From contig NZ_SNXU01000001.1 in assembly GCF_004362515.1 (NCBI RefSeq), positions 6,944,001-7,008,000 of the forward strand: 64,000 bases of DNA, written 5' to 3'. The notes beneath the pieces are model-generated. The model had not been told where the DNA came from, ran no database searches, and worked only from the letters and a program-made list of their open reading frames with translations. This document shows, in pieces, positions 59,230 to 64,000 of the stretch. The stretch's first letter is position 1, and every line of letters begins with the position of its first letter. This DNA is from Actinokineospora alba (lineage in GTDB: Bacteria; Actinomycetota; Actinomycetes; Mycobacteriales; Pseudonocardiaceae). The translations under genes and the position numbers were made by a program.

Positions 59230-60389
59230 CAGGTCCTCCCAAGGGCTTGAGTACCCACACCGTCGAGGTCCACGCCTTCGACCAGCCGGTCGGCGAGCAT
59301 CGCCACGACCGCCCCCGGCCCGGCGGCGCGCTGCAGCTCGGCTCCGGTGCCACGCAGGCGAAGCAGCGACCACGCGACCCGCACGAAGGCCAAGTCGCCC
59401 GCGTCCTCGAGCGCCGGAGTCACTTCGGCGAGCAGCTCGGCGACCATCCGGTGCCCGGTCACCAGGACACCGTCGACCGGGTGCACCGCGGGCCCGTCCA
59501 CTCCGTACCTCGCCGCCGACCACACCGCGGCGGCGGCCATCTGCGGGTCCAGCCGCGGACCTTCCCGGCCCACCGCCAACTCCTCGACCGCCGTGCGCAC
59601 CAGCGCGCGGCTCAAAGCCGCCTGCAGCACCGATTCCCACGCCTCGACCGTCGTGTCGGCGGCCCGGAACTCCACGGTCGGCAGGTGCGGGGACAGGCGC
59701 GCGAACCAGAACGTCATCCGGTCGTCGATCAGGACGCCGCAGTCGACGAGCCGTTCGACCGCCCGGTCGTACTCGGCCGCCGACGTGCACCACGGCGGCA
59801 GCCCCGACCCGGGGAACCGCGACTGCTCGACGGCCCGCCAGCTCTGATAGCCCTGGTCCCGCCCGTGGCGCAGCGGCGAGTTCACCGACAGCGCGAGGAG
59901 CGTGGGCAGCCAGGGCGCGACGTGATTGAGCACGCCGACCGCGGTCTCCCGATCGGGCACGCCGACGTGGACATGGCAGCCACAGGCCTGATAGTCCCGG
60001 ATGAGTCCGGTATGGACACCTTCGATCGCGGCGAACCGGGCGCCCTCGGTGCGCGCGGGCAGCATGTCGCCCATCGGGGGCACACCTGTGGCGACCACTC
60101 GGACACCCAGCGTGCTCGCGGCCCGCGCGAGCAGCCGCCGACCGGCGACGAGCTGCGCGGCGACCTCATCGAGCGAGCGGCAGACCCCGGTCGCGGCTTC
60201 CACCTGGGTCTGGAACAGCTCGGCGTGCCACAGCGTGGGCCCCGGCTCGGCCCGGACGAGGGCGAGCACGGCTTCGGCGCGCGCCACCGGCGATCCAGCG
60301 GTGTCCACAAGGAGGAACTCCTCCTCGACGCCCAGCGTCGTGCGGGCGGCGTCCTCGTCCGCCGCGCCGAACTCCTCGCGGGGCGCCAT
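59229..60389 (-). CDS. Carboxylate-amine ligase, YbdK/glutamate-cysteine ligase 2 family
   Basis: The 386-residue ATP-dependent ligase has TLGVEEEFLLVDTAGSPV near the start, HAELFQTQVEAATGVCRSLD, and CGCHVHVGVPDRETA (conserved His pair). SRFPGSGLPPW and EFRAADTTVEAW follow. The family joins a carboxylate (often gamma-glutamyl) to an amine through an acyl-phosphate. In actinomycetes that lack glutathione, several YbdK-type copies exist besides EgtA. It is first in the operon with the diiron enzyme, so it may make that enzyme's substrate. Confidence 0.9.
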   Translation of the reverse strand: MAPREEFGAADEDAARTTLGVEEEFLLVDTAGSPVARAEAVLALVRAEPGPTLWHAELFQTQVEAATGVCRSLDEVAAQLVAGRRLLARAASTLGVRVVATGVPPMGDMLPARTEGARFAAIEGVHTGLIRDYQACGCHVHVGVPDRETAVGVLNHVAPWLPTLLALSVNSPLRHGRDQGYQSWRAVEQSRFPGSGLPPWCTSAAEYDRAVERLVDCGVLIDDRMTFWFARLSPHLPTVEFRAADTTVEAWESVLQAALSRALVRTAVEELAVGREGPRLDPQMAAAAVWSAARYGVDGPAVHPVDGVLVTGHRMVAELLAEVTPALEDAGDLAFVRVAWSLLRLRGTGAELQRAAGPGAVVAMLADRLVEGVDLDGVGTQALGRT

Positions 60390-60425
60390 GGCGCGGTGTT
60401 ACCCCCAAGGTCAGGCCGCCAAACT

Positions 60426-60454
60426 CGGTGGCCCGGCGCGCGGCCGGGCCACCG
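60426..60454. terminator. Terminator hairpin after polyester hydrolase
   Basis: A 12-bp perfect stem (60426-60437 with 60443-60454), loop of 5, lies 7 nt after the hydrolase stop. Confidence 0.8.
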
Positions 60455-60460
60455 GTTCGG

Positions 60461-61321
60461 TCAGGAGTGCGGGCAGGTGTCGAGGTACCGCAGGATGGTC
60501 GAGTCGGTCGGCCGCGGGCAGAGGAACTGCTCGTACCGAACGTCGTTGTCGATGAACCGCTTCGACCACGAGATCAGGTACTTGGCCATGGTGGTGTTCG
60601 GCGAGTTCGGGAAGTAGTGGCTCGCCCCGGCGAGTTCCATGTACGCCTTGTCCGGCGCACTCGCCAGGGAGTCGTAGAACGGCTTCGCGTGGTTCGCGGG
60701 TGAGGCGACGGTGTCGTTCTGCCCGGCGATGATGAACGTCGGCACGCGCACGTTCGACCAGTTCTTGGTGGTGTGCCAGGGCGCGAGCGGGATCGCGGCC
60801 TGCAGGGTGGGCCGCTTGTTGGCCGCCTCAAGGGAACCGCCACCGCCCATCGAGTGCCCCGCCACGGCGAGTCTCGTCGAGTCGACCCGGGCGCGGACAC
60901 TGCTCTGCCCGGTGAGGTAGTCCAACGCCGCCAGCAGTTGGGTGCCGCGACTCGGCGGGAAGTCGTAGATGCTGATCGTGTCGATGACGAACACGACGAA
61001 GCCCTGCGAAGCCAGTCGAGGCCCTATCCACGCCACCGACGACTGGGTTCCGGTGTAGCCAGGCACGACCGCCACCGCGCCGAACGTGCCCTGGCTGGTG
61101 TCGGTCGGGTAGTAGATGGTCCCACCGCCGAATCCGGTGACACTCGAACGCGAGACGGTGAGCTGCGCGGTGGCGAAGTACCCGCGGCTCGCCTCGATGC
61201 TCGCGACCGTGGGGGCAGGCCCACGCTCGTAGGGATTGACCTCGACGGCGGTCGCCGCGGGCGCGGCGACCAGCGCCATGGTGAGAGCGACGAGTGAACC
61301 AACTCTTAACAGTCGTGACAT
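60461..61321 (-). CDS. Secreted polyester hydrolase (cutinase/PETase type)
   Basis: The 286-residue alpha/beta hydrolase has a Sec signal (MSRLLRVGSLVALTM...PAATA, cut near residue 25). The mature N-terminus NPYERGPAPTVASIEAS and FGGGTIYYPTDTSQGTFGAV are nearly diagnostic for the TfCut2/LCC/Cut190 cluster. The triad is Ser157 (GHSMGG), Asp203 (GQNDTVAS) and His235 (GASHYFP). Oxyanion residues are Tyr89 (PGYTGTQ) and Met158, the substrate Trp is 182 (LAPWH), and the C-terminal disulfide is Cys268-Cys283. Position 236 is Tyr where most cutinases have Phe. ATG 61321 has GGAG 5 nt upstream. It cleaves aliphatic or aromatic polyesters; activity on PET is an inference. Confidence 0.94.
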   Translation of the reverse strand: MSRLLRVGSLVALTMALVAAPAATAVEVNPYERGPAPTVASIEASRGYFATAQLTVSRSSVTGFGGGTIYYPTDTSQGTFGAVAVVPGYTGTQSSVAWIGPRLASQGFVVFVIDTISIYDFPPSRGTQLLAALDYLTGQSSVRARVDSTRLAVAGHSMGGGGSLEAANKRPTLQAAIPLAPWHTTKNWSNVRVPTFIIAGQNDTVASPANHAKPFYDSLASAPDKAYMELAGASHYFPNSPNTTMAKYLISWSKRFIDNDVRYEQFLCPRPTDSTILRYLDTCPHS

Positions 61322-61424
61322 ATCCGCTCCGTAGTCGCAGGGTGACTTTGTGATCGGAGCCACAACTTACTTAAAAGTAGTTACCCGCCGGTAGTCCTCG
61401 GTTATCAATGACAACCAACGTTGT

Positions 61425-62969
61425 TCAGTTGATCCCGCGGTCCAGACCCGACCAGTACGGCTGCCGGAGCTTGAACTTCTGGATCTTGCCCGTGGCCGTG
61501 CGCGGGATCGAGTCGCGGAACTCGACGCTGGTCGGCGCCTTGTAACCGGCCATCCGCTGCTTGCAGTGGGCGATGATGTCGGCCTCCTCCGCGCTCGCGC
61601 CCTCCGCGAGCACCACCAGCGCCTTGATCGTCTCGCCCCACTTCTCGTGCGGGACGCCGATGACGGCGACCTCGGCGACCGCCGGGTGGCTGAAGATCGT
61701 GTCCTCCACCTCGATCGACGAGACGTTCTCGCCGCCGGTGATGATCACGTCCTTCTTCCGGTCGGAGATCGTCAGGTGACCGTCGGCCGGGTCGATCGTG
61801 CCGCCGTCGCCGGTGTGGAACCACCCGTCCTTGAGCGCTGCCTCGGTCTCCTCCGGCTTGTCCCAGTACCCGTCGAGCACCACGTTCGACTTCGCCAGCA
61901 CCTCCCCGGACTCCGACACCTTGAGCTGCACGCCCAGCGCCGGAAGGCCCGCCCGCGACAGCTTCCGGGCGCGCTCCTCGGCGGGCAGGGCGGCGGCGGC
62001 GGGCTGGGAGCGGTTGAAGGTGAGCAGCGGCGAGGTCTCGGTGAGGCCGTAGATCTGGGTGAACTCCCAGCCCAGTTCCTCCCCCACCCGCTGGATGGTC
62101 CGGCTCGGCGGCGGGGCGCCCGCGCAGACGATCCGCACCCGGTCGCGGCCGGGGATCTCGCCCTCCCAGGTCGCCGCCGCGTCGAGGACCGCGTTCCACA
62201 CCGCGGGCGCGCCGCACATCAGGGTGACCCCGTGCTGGTCGACCCGGCGCAGGATCTCGGTGCCGTCGACCTTGCGCAGGACGATCTGCTTGGCGCCCAG
62301 CCCGGCCATGGTGAACGGCATTCCCCAGCCGTTGCAGTGGAACATCGGCAGGGTGTGCATGTACACGTCCTGCTCCCACGCGCGGGTGTGCAGGCCGAAG
62401 GTGAGCCCGTTGACCCAGATGTTGCGGTGGGTCAGCTGCACGCCCTTGGGCCGGGCGGTGGTGCCGGAGGTGTAGTTGATCGTCGCCGTGGCGTCCTCGT
62501 CGGGGTTCGACCAGGGGCGCGGCTCGACGCCGGGGCGCATCAGCTCGGACTCGGTCTGCTCGCCGAGCACGAACCGATGGTTGGCCTTGACCCCGGACAG
62601 CGCGCTGTCGAGTTCGGGGTCGACGAGCAGCACCGACGAGCCGCTCTGCCCGACGACGTACTCGATCTCCTCGGGCTTGAGCCGGAAGTTGACCGGCACG
62701 CAGATCCGCCCGCTCATCGGCACCGCGAACAGCAGCTCCAGCAGCCGCGCCGAGTTGTGGCTGACCACCGCCACCCGCTCGCCCTCGCCGACGCCGAGCG
62801 CGTCCAGGCCCGCCTGCCAGGCCCGGACCCGCTCGCCGAGACGGCCGTAGGTGGAGTCGGGCACCGGTGGGCCGGGCTGGTCCGGCTCGTCGACCACGCC
62901 GGGGCTGTCGGCGAAGCCCAGTTCGGCCCGGTCGAGGAAGTCCCCGACGGTCATCGGTACCCGCATCAC
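61425..62969 (-). CDS. Fatty-acid CoA ligase (AMP-binding)
   Basis: The 514-residue adenylate-forming enzyme has YTSGTTARPKG (ATP loop), IYGLTETSPLL, FHTGDGGTIDPADGHLTISD, and KKDVIITGGENVSSIEVEDT. The catalytic Lys is in RTATGKIQKFKLR near the C-terminus. It is complete and of normal length for a medium/long-chain or aryl CoA ligase. It starts at GTG 62969 (ATG 62966) with GAGGAG upstream. It follows the LivJ-type binding protein by 15 nt on the same strand, so the two are likely co-transcribed. The imported compound may be its acid substrate. Confidence 0.92.
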   Translation of the reverse strand: MMRVPMTVGDFLDRAELGFADSPGVVDEPDQPGPPVPDSTYGRLGERVRAWQAGLDALGVGEGERVAVVSHNSARLLELLFAVPMSGRICVPVNFRLKPEEIEYVVGQSGSSVLLVDPELDSALSGVKANHRFVLGEQTESELMRPGVEPRPWSNPDEDATATINYTSGTTARPKGVQLTHRNIWVNGLTFGLHTRAWEQDVYMHTLPMFHCNGWGMPFTMAGLGAKQIVLRKVDGTEILRRVDQHGVTLMCGAPAVWNAVLDAAATWEGEIPGRDRVRIVCAGAPPPSRTIQRVGEELGWEFTQIYGLTETSPLLTFNRSQPAAAALPAEERARKLSRAGLPALGVQLKVSESGEVLAKSNVVLDGYWDKPEETEAALKDGWFHTGDGGTIDPADGHLTISDRKKDVIITGGENVSSIEVEDTIFSHPAVAEVAVIGVPHEKWGETIKALVVLAEGASAEEADIIAHCKQRMAGYKAPTSVEFRDSIPRTATGKIQKFKLRQPYWSGLDRGIN

Positions 62970-62984
62970 ACTCTCCTCTTCGGC

Positions 62985-64000
62985 TTACTTCTGGTGTGGA
63001 GCCTGGTACTTGTCGGCGTCCGGCGCCTGGAACAGCGGCTTGACGTACTTGAGTCCACCCTCTGCCGCCGCATCGATCTGCGCAACATAAACCTTGCGGG
63101 TGGGCGGGGCGCCGGGCTTGGAGAAGTCCAGATCCGCGATCAGGTTGTCGGTCGAGGCCGAGTCGGTCTCGGTGAGCGCCTTGGCGATGCCCTCGCGGGT
63201 GAGGTCCTTGTTCTCGCAGGCCTTCTTCAGGACCGACCCCCACACCGCGCCGACCGCGTAGCCGTAGGGGACGCCGATGTTGGCGGGCTCCTTGTAGGCC
63301 GCCTTGTACTTGGCGGCGACGTCCTTGGCCTTCGGGATGTCCGCCGAGAACGGCACGCCGCTGGCGACGAGGTACAGCTTGTCGAGTGCCGCGGCGGCCG
63401 GGCTCGACAGCAGCGCGGGGTCGAACACGGGGTTGTTGCCCATCAGCGGCACGTTCAGCCCGAGCGCCTTGTTCGCCGCCGCCACCGAGCCGGTCTGCGT
63501 CGGCGAGGTGGTCAGCAGGATCGCCTTGACGCCCTCGCCCTTGAGGCCGGTGACGATGTTGGTCAGGTCGGTGTCGGTGGAGGTCACCTTGACCTCCTTG
63601 ACCTCGAGCTTGTGCTGCTCGGCGTAGTGCTTGGACCCGCGCAGGCCGTTCTTGCCGTACTCGCCGTCGATGTAGATGTGGCCGACCTTGTCGCCGTCGG
63701 CGACCATCCCCTGCTCCTGCAGGTAGGACAGGCCGTCGATCATCTCGACGTCGTAGGTGGTGCCGACGATCATCACGTACGGGTTGTCCAGCAGCTCCGA
63801 GGACCACGATGCCGGGGTCACGACCACCTTGTCCGACAGCACGTTCTGCTTCAGCGCGGCCACCACGGGCGAGCCGAGGAGCTGCACGAAGCCGAGCACC
63901 TTCGGCTCGATCTGCGGGTACAGCGTCTTCGCGGTGTCGGCCTTGTAGCCGTGGTCGACGGTCTCCAGCTTGACCTTGCGCCCGCAGACCCCGCCCTCGG
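62985..64000 (-). CDS. Branched-chain amino acid-type ABC substrate-binding protein (5' end outside window)
   Basis: The frame is open from the window edge to the stop at 62985, so the signal peptide is missing. The visible 338 codons have the Leu/Ile/Val-binding (LivJ/PBP1) pattern: VVTPASWSSELLDNPYVMIV, GHIYIDGEYGKNGLRGSKHY, VKAILLTTSPTQTGSVAAAN, and VPLMGNNPVFDPALL. A mature-domain Cys (GGVCGRK) and another (KKACENKD) may pair. Coupling to a CoA ligase suggests import of an aliphatic or aromatic acid rather than an amino acid. Confidence 0.9.
   Translation of the reverse strand, partial: EGGVCGRKVKLETVDHGYKADTAKTLYPQIEPKVLGFVQLLGSPVVAALKQNVLSDKVVVTPASWSSELLDNPYVMIVGTTYDVEMIDGLSYLQEQGMVADGDKVGHIYIDGEYGKNGLRGSKHYAEQHKLEVKEVKVTSTDTDLTNIVTGLKGEGVKAILLTTSPTQTGSVAAANKALGLNVPLMGNNPVFDPALLSSPAAAALDKLYLVASGVPFSADIPKAKDVAAKYKAAYKEPANIGVPYGYAVGAVWGSVLKKACENKDLTREGIAKALTETDSASTDNLIADLDFSKPGAPPTRKVYVAQIDAAAEGGLKYVKPLFQAPDADKYQAPHQK

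Overview
The window is 64 kb of very GC-rich DNA with strong G/C third-position bias, frequent GTG and TTG starts, ATGA/GTGA gene overlaps and many TetR and LuxR-type regulators. Type VII secretion-associated proteins, several acyl-CoA ligases and a small RGCVC-type cysteine peptide point to a filamentous actinomycete, probably Pseudonocardiales (Saccharothrix/Actinokineospora/Lentzea-like). The genus is an inference. I saw no tRNA, rRNA, CRISPR array, transposase or phage gene. It looks like chromosomal arm territory made of many short independent operons.

Layout. 1-1144: partial secreted BNR-repeat protein. 1351-5450: sugar ABC importer (permease, lipoprotein, ATPase, permease); the first permease has an apparent frameshift near its end. 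5492-6899: membrane protein plus family-3 solute-binding lipoprotein. 6900-11329: FadD-like ligase, secreted lipase with divergent TetR, and a spermidine-synthase-like protein. 11520-13140: YbaB / EspC-like / coiled-coil cassette and a small divergent gene. 13238-15541: NB-ARC/LuxR regulator. 15883-19697: CBS protein, ArsB/NhaD-type transporter and a two-component K+ uptake system. 19816-22710: small proteins, including an RGCVC peptide, a companion peptide, two tiny iron-permease-like membrane proteins, DUF6098 and DUF6292. 22967-29607: epimerase, Ppx/GppA, a second NB-ARC/LuxR regulator with a decayed duplicate of its 3' end, secreted lipase and divergent TetR. 29622-33615: patatin/SDR/Baeyer-Villiger operon with divergent TetR and two matching operators. 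33689-37590: M43 protease, membrane class III cyclase, VOC protein and a small membrane protein. 37587-40771: TetR with a divergent acyl-CoA dehydrogenase/enoyl-CoA hydratase pair. 40887-44272: secreted discoidin/beta-helix protein and an MFS transporter. 44443-55017: one 3,524-residue secreted protein with an RTX-type calcium-binding half. 55069-57323: HxlR regulator and two divergent imine-reductase-like genes. 57381-60389: CDGSH, HemK2-like methyltransferase, haem-oxygenase-like diiron protein and YbdK-type ligase. 60461-61321: polyester hydrolase (PETase/cutinase type). 61425-64000: fatty-acid CoA ligase and a LivJ-type binding protein running off the end.

The strongest unexplained signals are these. 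(1) Two ~143-bp palindromic elements (11367-11510 and 36688-36829, in opposite orientation) lie between convergent genes. They share a nearly identical core, and their stems differ by paired, compensating changes. A related 14-mer lies at 25162. (2) The CDGSH/methyltransferase/diiron oxidase/YbdK ligase group at 57381-60389 looks like an undescribed small-molecule or redox-modification pathway. (3) The RGCVC peptide and its companion small ORF form a two-peptide unit separated by an attenuator-like hairpin. (4) The giant RTX-type protein has a higher-order repeat of VGGS and GDN modules.
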